Source of the DNA: DASPHG01 sp035629775
Lineage (GTDB): Bacteria; Actinomycetota; Thermoleophilia; Solirubrobacterales; Thermoleophilaceae
Length of the DNA: 64,000 bases
Assembly: GCA_035629775.1 (NCBI GenBank)
Contig: DASPHG010000009.1
Coordinates: forward strand, 10,931 to 74,930
Direction of reading: 5' to 3'
Each line of letters starts with the position of its first letter. The first letter of the stretch is position 1. Positions 55,183 through 62,169 of this stretch are shown here, piece after piece. The position numbers and the translations under genes were made by a program. The notes beneath the pieces are model-generated. The model did not search any database. It had not been told where the DNA came from and saw only the letters and a program-made list of their open reading frames with translations.

Positions 55183-56774
55183 GCCAGGGGGCCGCGACGG
55201 AGGTCCCCACCGCCGCTCCGCCCGAGGCTGCCACAACGCGCGAAGAGGTCCTCGTCCTCGACTTCGGGGGCCAGTACTCGCAGCTGATCGCCCGCCGCGT
55301 GCGCGAGTGCGGCGTCTTCTCCGAGCTGCTCCCGCACACGATCCCGCTCGAGGAGATCCGGCGCCGCAGCCCGCGCGGGCTGATCCTCTCCGGCGGCCCG
55401 GCGTCGGTGTACGCGGATGGCGCGCCGAAGCTCAGGATGGAGCTGCTCGAGCTCGGGGTGCCGGTGCTCGGCATCTGTTACGGCATGCAGGCGATGGTGC
55501 TGGAGCTGGGGGGCCGCGTGGACGGCGCACCGGTGGGGGAGTTCGGCCGCTCGCGCCTGACGGTCCACGAGCCGGGCCGGCTGCTCGCTGAGCTCCCCTC
55601 CGAGCAGGCCTGCTGGATGTCCCACCGCGACACCGTCTTCGAGCCGCCGCCGGGCGCGACCGCGCTCGCGTCCTCCACCGAGTCCCCGGTCGCCGCGTTC
55701 GAGCACACCGAGCGCGGGCTGTACGGCATCCAGTTCCACCCCGAGGTCGTGCACACGCCGTACGGCACGCAGATCCTCGAGCGGTTCCTCGGCGACATCT
55801 GCGGCTGCGACCGGACCTGGAGCCCGGCGTCCGTGATCGAGGAGCAGGTCGCGCGGATCCGCGCCCAGGTCGGCGGCGGCCGGGTGATCTGCGGGCTGTC
55901 GGGCGGCGTCGACTCGTCGGTGGCCGCGCTGCTCGTCCACAAGGCGGTGGGCGACCAGCTCACGTGCGTGTTCGTGGATCACGGCCTGATGCGTAAGAAC
56001 GAGGGTGATCAGGTGGTCGCAGCGTTCCGCGACAGCTTCCACGTGCCGCTCATCGCGGTGGACGCCGAGGAGCGCTTCCTCGAACGGTTGGCCGGCACCA
56101 CGGAGCCTGAGGCCAAGCGCAAGATCATCGGCACGGAGTTCATCCGCGTGTTCGAGGAGGAGGCGGCCAAGCTCGGCAACCCCCGCTACCTCGTGCAGGG
56201 CACGCTCTACTCGGACGTGATCGAGTCGGGCGGCGGTCACGGCGCCGCGACGATCAAGTCGCACCACAACGTGGGCGGGCTCCCGGAGGACCTGCAGTTC
56301 GAGCTGGTCGAGCCGCTGCGGGCGCTGTTCAAGGACGAGGTGCGCCAGGTCGGGCTCGAGCTCGGCCTGCCGGAGCGTCTCGTGTGGCGCCAGCCGTTCC
56401 CGGGGCCCGGCCTGGGCATCCGGATCGTCGGCGGCGAGGTCACGAAGGAGCGGCTCGAGATCCTTCGCGATGCCGACTTCATCCTGCAGGACGAGATCCG
56501 CTCGGCCGGCCTCTACCGCGAGCTGTGGCAGTCGTTCTGCGTCCTGCCGGGTGACCTGCGCACGGTCGGCGTGCAGGGAGACGAGCGCACCTACGGCTAC
56601 GTCGTGGTCATCCGCGCGGTCACCTCCGACGACGCGATGACGGCCGACTGGGCGCGCCTGCCGTACGACCTGATCGAGAAGATCGCCTCGCGGATGATCA
56701 ACGAGATCAGGCACGTGAACCGGGTGGTCCTCGACGTCACGTCGAAGCCTCCCGGGACCATCGAGTGGGAATAA
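55179..56774 (+). CDS. guaA: GMP synthase (glutamine-hydrolysing)
   Basis: 531 residues from GTG. N-terminal class I glutaminase: LDFGGQYSQLIARRVRE, nucleophile Cys in GICYGMQAM, His-x-Glu in QFHPEV. ATP pyrophosphatase: P-loop GLSGGVDSSVAALL and the dimerisation end VLDVTSKPPGTIEWE. Converts XMP to GMP. An N-terminal extension of about 20 residues is specific to this copy. Confidence 0.98.
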   Translation: MSQGAATEVPTAAPPEAATTREEVLVLDFGGQYSQLIARRVRECGVFSELLPHTIPLEEIRRRSPRGLILSGGPASVYADGAPKLRMELLELGVPVLGICYGMQAMVLELGGRVDGAPVGEFGRSRLTVHEPGRLLAELPSEQACWMSHRDTVFEPPPGATALASSTESPVAAFEHTERGLYGIQFHPEVVHTPYGTQILERFLGDICGCDRTWSPASVIEEQVARIRAQVGGGRVICGLSGGVDSSVAALLVHKAVGDQLTCVFVDHGLMRKNEGDQVVAAFRDSFHVPLIAVDAEERFLERLAGTTEPEAKRKIIGTEFIRVFEEEAAKLGNPRYLVQGTLYSDVIESGGGHGAATIKSHHNVGGLPEDLQFELVEPLRALFKDEVRQVGLELGLPERLVWRQPFPGPGLGIRIVGGEVTKERLEILRDADFILQDEIRSAGLYRELWQSFCVLPGDLRTVGVQGDERTYGYVVVIRAVTSDDAMTADWARLPYDLIEKIASRMINEIRHVNRVVLDVTSKPPGTIEWE

Positions 56775-56777
56775 CCC

Positions 56778-56875
56778 TGATGGCTGCAAACCGTCGCATC
56801 TCGGCGTCCTCGCCCCTCCGCGTGCGGCGCACGCGTTCGGGGCTGCGTCCTTGATCTGCTCGGTTTTCGCAATCA
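56778..56875. repeat. 98-bp structured element bounded by imperfect inverted repeats
   Basis: The ends TGATGGCTGCAAACCG (56778-56793) and CGGTTTTCGCAATCA (56861-56875) are imperfect inverted repeats. The centre folds into CGCGTGCG-G-CGCACGCG (56819-56835) with an outer GCCCC/GGGGC stem (56812-56816 with 56839-56843). It begins 3 bp after the guaA stop and ends just before the MOSC GTG. No coding frame. It looks like a REP/MITE-type palindromic element, or a bifunctional terminator. Confidence 0.6.
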
Positions 56876-56876
56876 G

Positions 56877-57506
56877 GTGAGGCCGCAGCTCCTCTCGGTG
56901 AACGTCGCTGAGGTCCGCGAGATCCCCTGGCGGGGGCGGATGGTAAGGACGGGCATCTGGAAGTTCCCGGTAACGGGCCGTGTCGCCGTGCGCGGCGTGA
57001 ACGTGGACGGCGACGACCAGGCCGACCGGCGCGTGCACGGCGGCGAGTTCCAGGCGGTCTACGCGTACGCGCGCGAGGACTACGCGTGGTGGGAGGGGGA
57101 GCTCGGCCGCGAGCTTCCGCCGGGGACGTTCGGGGAGAACCTGACGGTCGAGGGGCTGGACCCGACAACCGCGCGCGTGGGGGAGCAGTGGCGCGTGGGC
57201 TCGGCCCTTCTCGAGGTCAGCCTGCCGCGGATTCCATGCTTCAAGCTGGGCCGGAAGATGGAGGAGCCGCGCTTCCTGAAGCGGTTCGCGGCGGCGCGTC
57301 GCCCGGGCTGCTACTTCCGCATCCTCGAGGAGGGCGACATCGGCGCGGGGGATCCGATCGAGGTGGTCGCGCGGCCCGGCCACGACGTGACCATCGGCCT
57401 GCTGAACGAGATCAAGCTGCACGACCGCTCGCTGGCCGTGCGGGTGGCCGAGGCTCGCGACGAGCTGCCCGCCGGCTGGCTCGAGTGGGTTGCGGAGCGC
57501 GGCTAA
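56877..57506 (+). CDS. MOSC-domain protein (YiiM-like)
   Basis: 209 residues from GTG. SVNVAEVREIPWRGRMVRTGIWKFPVTGRVAVRGVNVDGDDQADRRVHGGEFQAVYAYAREDYAWWEGEL is the YiiM-type MOSC start; the sulfur-carrying Cys sits in SLPRIPCFKLGRKM. MOSC proteins handle molybdenum-cofactor sulfur or reduce N-hydroxylated bases such as 6-hydroxylaminopurine (YiiM). The C-terminal helical part also fits YiiM. Confidence 0.93.
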   Translation: MRPQLLSVNVAEVREIPWRGRMVRTGIWKFPVTGRVAVRGVNVDGDDQADRRVHGGEFQAVYAYAREDYAWWEGELGRELPPGTFGENLTVEGLDPTTARVGEQWRVGSALLEVSLPRIPCFKLGRKMEEPRFLKRFAAARRPGCYFRILEEGDIGAGDPIEVVARPGHDVTIGLLNEIKLHDRSLAVRVAEARDELPAGWLEWVAERG

Positions 57507-57515
57507 GCTCGCCGC

Positions 57516-57803
57516 GTGGGCATCTTCTCCTGGATCTTCTGGGGCCTCTTCGTCGGCGCGATCGCCCGCCTGCTCCTGCCCGGCCCGCAGAAGATCGGGA
57601 TCATCTGGACGATCCTGCTCGGCGTCGCGGGCTCGATCCTGGGCGGCATCGTCGCCACCGAGCTGCTCGACATCGCGGACTCGGACGAGTTCGACTTCGG
57701 CAGCTTCCTGATTGCGGTCGGGACGTCGGTCGCGCTGCTGGCGGCCGCGGCGCCGGTGCTCGCCCGCGGCGAGAAGAAGCGCGAGCTCGAGAAGAAGACC
57801 TAG
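57516..57803 (+). CDS. GlsB/YeaQ/YmgE family stress-related membrane protein
   Basis: 95 residues from GTG. Three hydrophobic helices: IFSWIFWGLFVGAIARLLLPG, IGIIWTILLGVAGSILGGIVATELL, and FLIAVGTSVALLAAAAPVLA, then a Lys/Glu tail. The first helix pair with ARLLLPGPQ...GILGG-like spacing is the transglycosylase-associated/GlsB signature; induced by envelope stress in several bacteria. TAAGCT ends 6 nt before the GTG. Confidence 0.92.
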   Translation: MGIFSWIFWGLFVGAIARLLLPGPQKIGIIWTILLGVAGSILGGIVATELLDIADSDEFDFGSFLIAVGTSVALLAAAAPVLARGEKKRELEKKT

Positions 57804-57825
57804 CGCGGGTTAGGGCGCCAGGCGC

Positions 57826-59061
57826 CTAGGACCAGCGGTCCCAGGACTTCAGGAAGCGGTAGGGGTCGAGCGGGCTGCCGCCGCGATACCAACCGGGCGC
57901 GCTCCACATCTCGTAGTGCAGGTGGCACCCCTGCGCGTTGCCCGTTTCGCCGACCCTGCCGAGCATCTGCCCGGTCCGGATCCGGTCGCCCGCCTTGAAC
58001 GGCGAGCGCTTCTGCAGGTGCATGTACACGTAGTCGAACTTCGACTTGTAGCCATCCACCACCACGTAGTACCCGGCGGCCGAGTGGTACTGGTTGAACT
58101 TGACCTTCCCCGAGCGCGCGGCCACGAGCTTCGTGCCGCAGCGGGCGAACACGTCCTGTCCCTGATGCGAGTGGCCCGAGCGGCCCGAGCCGAAGCGCGA
58201 CCCCGAGCTGCCGTAGTCATGGCGCCCGCGGATCGGGAAGATGTGGCCGTAGAAGTCGAACGCGTCACGGCGCGCCTCGGTGCTGTCCGAGCTGCGGGCG
58301 GTGAGCCCCTCGCTCGACTGAGCGGTCACGCGGAAGATGTAGCGCCCCTGCCCGACCTTGATGCTGCGACCCGCCTGGCCGTTCCAGCGGATCGTGTGGA
58401 TCGTGTCCGGCTCGACGGCGCTGCGCTTCCAGCGGCGGACGACGACGTCCTTCGTGGCGTTGATCAGCTCGATCGTGACCGGGACCGGCTCGTCGTCGTT
58501 GATGCGGTACGAAAAACGGACCTTGGCGCCGCCGAAGAAGGCCTTGGTCGTCGAGATGCCGGTCTCGAGCCGAGGCGCCCCGCGGTCGCGCGGGCCGTTG
58601 GACGGCTTGAGCCGCGCGGACCGCTCGGGGGGCGGCGGGGGGAGGACGGCGATCGAGTTGCTCGGCTCGGAGCCCACGTCCTTGGAGACCCAGGCCGTGA
58701 GCGGGCCCGTGTCGGCGGCGAGCGGGACCTTCACCTTGAGCGTCTTGTTGCTCTTGGAATTCGCGTCGACCGACACGTTGTCCCGCGTCGTCTTCGTCCC
58801 GCCGTGGAACACGACCGTGTCGACGTCGCGCAGGGTCCGGCCCATGATTCGGACGGTGCCGCCGGCCTGGACGCGCGTCTTGCCCGAGCAGAGCTTGATG
58901 CACTTGACCCGCTTGATGACCGGGGTCGGCGTGAACTCGGCACCGCCGACGTTGCTCGCCTCGGCGCCCCCGGCGTCGCTCGTCTCGGCCGCGAGCGCAG
59001 GGCCGGACGGCGCGGCCAGTACCAGCGCACACGCTGCAATCGATCGCTTCCCGAGCGTCAT
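57826..59061 (-). CDS. M23-family peptidoglycan endopeptidase, c-di-AMP riboswitch-controlled
   Basis: 411 residues. Signal peptide (MTLGKRSIAACALVLAAPSGPALA), an IPT/TIG-like beta domain (CIKLCSGKTRVQAGGTVRIMGRTLRDVDTVVFHGG...), a second beta domain that resembles FlgD/Ig ligand-binding repeats (RTIRWNGQAG-like HTIRWNGQAGRSIKVGQGRYIFRVTA), and the LytM/M23 domain with zinc ligands in HSHQGQDVFA (His, Asp) and CHLHYEMW (HxH). Cleaves peptide crosslinks in the wall. A c-di-AMP (ydaO-type) riboswitch occupies its leader, and AAGGAAGG lies upstream of the ATG. Confidence 0.93.
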   Translation of the reverse strand: MTLGKRSIAACALVLAAPSGPALAAETSDAGGAEASNVGGAEFTPTPVIKRVKCIKLCSGKTRVQAGGTVRIMGRTLRDVDTVVFHGGTKTTRDNVSVDANSKSNKTLKVKVPLAADTGPLTAWVSKDVGSEPSNSIAVLPPPPPERSARLKPSNGPRDRGAPRLETGISTTKAFFGGAKVRFSYRINDDEPVPVTIELINATKDVVVRRWKRSAVEPDTIHTIRWNGQAGRSIKVGQGRYIFRVTAQSSEGLTARSSDSTEARRDAFDFYGHIFPIRGRHDYGSSGSRFGSGRSGHSHQGQDVFARCGTKLVAARSGKVKFNQYHSAAGYYVVVDGYKSKFDYVYMHLQKRSPFKAGDRIRTGQMLGRVGETGNAQGCHLHYEMWSAPGWYRGGSPLDPYRFLKSWDRWS

Positions 59062-59083
59062 CCCGTTATTGCCTTCCTTTTCT

Positions 59084-59232
59084 GCGGCCTACGGGGTTAG
59101 CTGACGGGCTCGCGCCGAAAAGCAGCGCTACAGGGCCGGTTGACCTGAGGTCACACCCTGATTCGCCCCTTCGGAGACCTGACGGCCCCCGATTGGATCC
59201 CCCGTTCCCCGGTGCTATGGCGGCACTGCACC
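59084..59232 (-). ncRNA. c-di-AMP (ydaO/yuaA) riboswitch
   Basis: On the minus strand, upstream of the M23 gene, conserved blocks of the ydaO aptamer occur in order: CGGGGGATCCA, GGGGCGAATC, and near the 3' end GAGCCCGTCAGCTAACCCCG followed by TAGGC. These are the hallmark ATP/c-di-AMP-binding segments. In Streptomyces and relatives ydaO riboswitches turn down cell-wall hydrolase genes when c-di-AMP is high, which fits the M23 gene 22 bp further on. Boundaries are estimated from the conserved blocks. Confidence 0.9.
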
Positions 59233-59378
59233 GGGAATTCGGCAGGCTTACGAACTGGCGCGGCAGTATATCGACCGTTTCGGCGGTCACCACCGCGCTC
59301 CTGCCAGAACAAACGTCCGGGACGGAAGTTTCTGGCGGTGGGCGCGCGGCAGGGCTTTATGCCACCATTGGCGCTCTT

Positions 59379-59401
59379 CGCGCGGCCAGGTGTGCCGCGC
59401 G
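59379..59401 (+). promoter_or_regulatory. Hairpin immediately upstream of rplM
   Basis: CGCGCGGC (59379-59386) and GCCGCGCG (59394-59401) form a perfect 8-bp stem with a 7-nt loop, followed by TTT, ending 11 nt before the rplM ATG. No Shine-Dalgarno is visible. An attenuator or ribosomal-protein leader is likely. The region 59240-59378, between the riboswitch and this hairpin, holds no gene that I can support and presumably contains the promoter. Confidence 0.45.
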
Positions 59402-59412
59402 TTTCCTGTCGA

Positions 59413-59847
59413 ATGAAGACCTACGTCGCAACACCTGCCGAGCGCGAGCGGAACTGGTTCGTGGTCGACGCCACCGGCAAGACGCTGGGGCGCCTGGCCA
59501 CCCAGCTCGCCGACACCGTGCGCGGCAAGCGGAAGCCCGAGTACACGCCCCACTGCGACGTGGGTGACTTCGTGATCGTGGTGAACGCGGAGAAGATCTC
59601 CGTGACCGGCGACAAGCGCGAGAAGAAGCGCTACTACCGCCATTCCGGCTATCCGGGCGGGCTGCGCACGCGCTCGCTGGGCGAGATGCTCGAGCGCAAG
59701 CCCGAGGACGTCATCCGCCTTGCGGTGAAGGGGATGCTCCCGCGCAACCGGCTCGCTCGCCAGCAGCTCCGCAAACTGAAGGTCTACGCCGGGCCGGACC
59801 ATCCGCACACGGCACAGAAGCCGCAGCCCCTGGAGGTGGAGACTTGA
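59413..59847 (+). CDS. rplM: 50S ribosomal protein L13
   Basis: 144 residues, ATG. MKTYVATPAERERNWFVVDATGKTLGRLATQLADTVRGKRKPEYTPHCDVGDFVIVVNAEKISVTGDKREKKRYYRHSGYPGGLRTRSLGEMLERKPEDVIRLAVKGMLPRNRLARQQLRKLKVYAGPDHPHTAQKPQPLEV is a complete L13. A longer frame opens to 59212 but has no homology before the ATG. The stop overlaps the TTG start of rpsI (TTGA). Confidence 0.98.
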   Translation: MKTYVATPAERERNWFVVDATGKTLGRLATQLADTVRGKRKPEYTPHCDVGDFVIVVNAEKISVTGDKREKKRYYRHSGYPGGLRTRSLGEMLERKPEDVIRLAVKGMLPRNRLARQQLRKLKVYAGPDHPHTAQKPQPLEVET

Positions 59848-60785
59848 TCGAAGAGCCCCGCGACGACGACGCCGAGCAGCCCGAGGAGACGCCGCCGGTC
59901 GAGGAGAACGCGCCCGAGGAAACGCCGGTCGAGGAAACGCCGGTCGAGGAGAGCCCAGCCGAGGAGACCCCCGCGGCCGAGCCTGAGCCCGAGCAACGAG
60001 CAACGAGCAACGAGCAACCGGAGCCCGAGCCCCAGATCGAGCAGCCAGAGGCCCTCGAGCCGGACACCCCCGAGGAGGTGGCCGCCGAGCGCGAGGCGGA
60101 CGACGGCGCGGCGATCGAGGAGGCCGCCCAGGCCGAGCGCCGCCCGCGCGGCAAGGCGTCCGAGCGCGGCGAGCGCGACATCAAGACCGACAAGCCCGCC
60201 GACGTGATCCCCGGCGAGCACCTGACACCCGACATCGCCGTGGGCGCGGAGGGCGCGGAGACCGACATCGAGCGGCTGCTCGCCGAGCAGCCCGCCGCGC
60301 CGGTCGAGTACGCGCCCGACGAGGCGCCCGACTTCCAGCAGGAGCCCGAGGAGGCGCAGCCTCAGACCGTGGCGCGTACCCCGGTCGAGATCGCCGCCGA
60401 GGCGCGCTATCGCGCAACCGGCAAGCGCAAGACCTCCGTGGCGCGCGTGATCCTGCGCCCCGGCAAGGGCGAGTACACGATCAACGGGCGTTCGCTCGAG
60501 GCGTACTTTCCGCGGCCCACGCTCCAGCACAGCGCCCGCCAGCCGCTCGAGACGGCCGGCTACCAGGAGTCGATGGACGTGGTCGCGAAGATCCATGGCG
60601 GCGGCGTCTCGGCGCAGGCCGACGCACTCCGCCACGGCATCGCGCGGGCGCTCATCGAGGTCGATCCCCAGCTCCGCACGGATCTCAAGCGGCGGGGCTT
60701 CCTGACGCGCGACGCGCGCGCCAAGGAACGCAAGAAGGCGGGCCTGAAGAAGGCGCGCAAGCGGCCGCAGTTCTCCAAGCGCTAG
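59844..60785 (+). CDS. rpsI: 30S ribosomal protein S9 with long acidic N-terminal extension
   Basis: 313 residues from TTG 59844, which overlaps the rplM stop. Residues 176-313 are a normal S9 (YRATGKRKTSVARVILRPGKGEYTINGRSLEAYFPRPTLQ...KKAGLKKARKRPQFSKR). Residues 1-175 are an extension rich in Glu, Pro and Ala (EETPVEETPVEESPAEETP) with a more ordered end (DIKTDKPADVIPGEHLTPDIAVG...DIERLLAEQ). S9 is usually about 130 residues, up to about 170 in some actinobacteria. GTG 60369 with GAGGAGG 14 nt upstream could start a standard-length S9, so one or both forms may be made. A 7-bp tandem repeat lies inside the extension. Confidence 0.93.
   Translation: MIEEPRDDDAEQPEETPPVEENAPEETPVEETPVEESPAEETPAAEPEPEQRATSNEQPEPEPQIEQPEALEPDTPEEVAAEREADDGAAIEEAAQAERRPRGKASERGERDIKTDKPADVIPGEHLTPDIAVGAEGAETDIERLLAEQPAAPVEYAPDEAPDFQQEPEEAQPQTVARTPVEIAAEARYRATGKRKTSVARVILRPGKGEYTINGRSLEAYFPRPTLQHSARQPLETAGYQESMDVVAKIHGGGVSAQADALRHGIARALIEVDPQLRTDLKRRGFLTRDARAKERKKAGLKKARKRPQFSKR
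59990..60017 (+). repeat. Four tandem copies of CGAGCAA inside rpsI
   Basis: Four perfect consecutive copies of the 7-bp unit CGAGCAA (59990-60017) encode the irregular stretch EQRATSNEQ in an otherwise Glu/Pro-rich segment. Because 7 is not a multiple of 3, gain or loss of one copy would shift the reading frame of the extension. Confidence 0.85.
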
Positions 60786-62128
60786 TGGAGCGGGCCGCGG
60801 CTGCGCGGCGCCTGTTCGGGACCGACGGGGTCCGCGGCGTCGCCGGCGAGTTCCTGACCGCCGAACTGGCGCTGGGCCTGGGCCGCGCGGCCGCGACCGT
60901 GTCGCGGGCGGAGGCGCCGCAGGTCCTGATCGTGCGCGACACGCGCGAATCGGGCGAGATGCTCGAGACGGCGCTGGCCGCGGGGGTGGCGGCGGCCGGG
61001 GGGCACGCGCTGCTCGGCGGCGTCCTGCCCACGCCCGGAGCGTCGCTTCTCATCCGCCGGTACGAGCTCGACCTGGGCGCGGTCGTGTCGGCGTCGCACA
61101 ACCCCTACGAGGACAACGGGATCAAGTTCTTCGGCCCCGACGGCACGAAGCTGTCCGACGAGGACGAGGCTCGCGTCGAGGCCGTGCTCGCCGAGCCGCG
61201 CCAGCCGCCGCGCCCCGGCCGCGTCCGCGAGCTGCACGGGGCGGCGGGCGACTACCTGCGCGAGCTGGAGATCCGCTTCAAGGACCTGGACCTGACCGGC
61301 AGCCGGGTGCTGCTCGACTGTGCGAACGGGGCCACGTACCGCGTCGCGCCCGAAATCTTCAGACGCCTCGGGGCCGAGGTGACCGCGCTCGCGGTGGAGC
61401 CCGACGGGCGCAACATCAATGCCGGGTGCGGGTCGACCCACATCGAGCGGCTGGCGGACACGATGCGCAGCGGCGAGCATCACATCGGGTTCGCATTCGA
61501 CGGCGACGGGGACCGCATGCTCGCGGTCGATCGGCAGGGCGACATCGTGGACGGCGACGAGCTCATCGCACTGGCGGCGCTCCACCTGCGCAACTCAGGC
61601 CGGCTGCCGGGCGAGGGCGTGGCGGTGACGGTGATGACGAACTACGGCTTCCACCAGGCGATGGAGCGAGAGGGCATCGCGGTGGCGACCACGCCGGTGG
61701 GGGACCGCAACGTGCTGATGGAGCTGATGAGCCGCGGCTGGGCGCTCGGCGGCGAGCAGTCCGGCCACATCATCGACACGAATTTCGTGCCCGCGGGCGA
61801 CGGGACCGCTTCCGCGCTCCTGACCCTCGAGGCGCTCGCGGGCGCCGACCTGGCCGAGCGAAGCGCGATGCAGAAGCTGCCGCAGCGGCTCGTGAACGTG
61901 CGCGTGGCCGATCGCGGCGCCCTGGAGCGCGCCGAGGGCGTGTGGAAGGCGGTCGAGCAGGAGGAGACGGCGCTTCAGGGCCGCGGGCGGGTTCTGATCC
62001 GCCCGTCCGGGACCGAGCCGCTCGTCCGGGTGATGGTCGAGGCGCCGGACGATGCGGAATGCGAGGACGTGACGGCGAGGCTCGTCGCAACGGTCGAGCG
62101 CGAGCTCGGCGGGCCGCCCCAGGCCTAG
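60785..62128 (+). CDS. glmM: Phosphoglucosamine mutase
   Basis: 447 residues; GTG shares one base with the rpsI stop (TAGTG). LFGTDGVRGVA substrate loop, catalytic phospho-Ser104 in VVSASHNPYEDNG, metal loop FDGDGDRML, sugar loop GGEQSGHII, and the phosphate-binding RPSGTEPLVRVMVEA. Converts glucosamine-6-P to glucosamine-1-P for UDP-GlcNAc. Next in the pathway order is glmS, 41 bp downstream; rplM-rpsI-glmM-(glmS) is a common actinobacterial order. Confidence 0.98.
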   Translation: MERAAAARRLFGTDGVRGVAGEFLTAELALGLGRAAATVSRAEAPQVLIVRDTRESGEMLETALAAGVAAAGGHALLGGVLPTPGASLLIRRYELDLGAVVSASHNPYEDNGIKFFGPDGTKLSDEDEARVEAVLAEPRQPPRPGRVRELHGAAGDYLRELEIRFKDLDLTGSRVLLDCANGATYRVAPEIFRRLGAEVTALAVEPDGRNINAGCGSTHIERLADTMRSGEHHIGFAFDGDGDRMLAVDRQGDIVDGDELIALAALHLRNSGRLPGEGVAVTVMTNYGFHQAMEREGIAVATTPVGDRNVLMELMSRGWALGGEQSGHIIDTNFVPAGDGTASALLTLEALAGADLAERSAMQKLPQRLVNVRVADRGALERAEGVWKAVEQEETALQGRGRVLIRPSGTEPLVRVMVEAPDDAECEDVTARLVATVERELGGPPQA

Positions 62129-62169
62129 ATCCGACAGCGCCGCGAGCGCACTGCCCTACCCTGTTCGGC

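Noticed and set aside
56597..56872. Minus-strand peptide containing GYSHSMVPGGFDV
   Set aside because: This is the antisense of the conserved guaA C-terminus (SKPPGTIEWE) plus the palindromic element, a frequent false annotation.
59990..60017. (CGAGCAA)4 considered as a CRISPR or minisatellite remnant
   Set aside because: Units are contiguous 7-mers without spacers, inside an open coding frame.
62129..62169. glmS ribozyme upstream of glmS
   Set aside because: Only 41 bp separate glmM and glmS, too short for the ribozyme, and none of its conserved core is visible.
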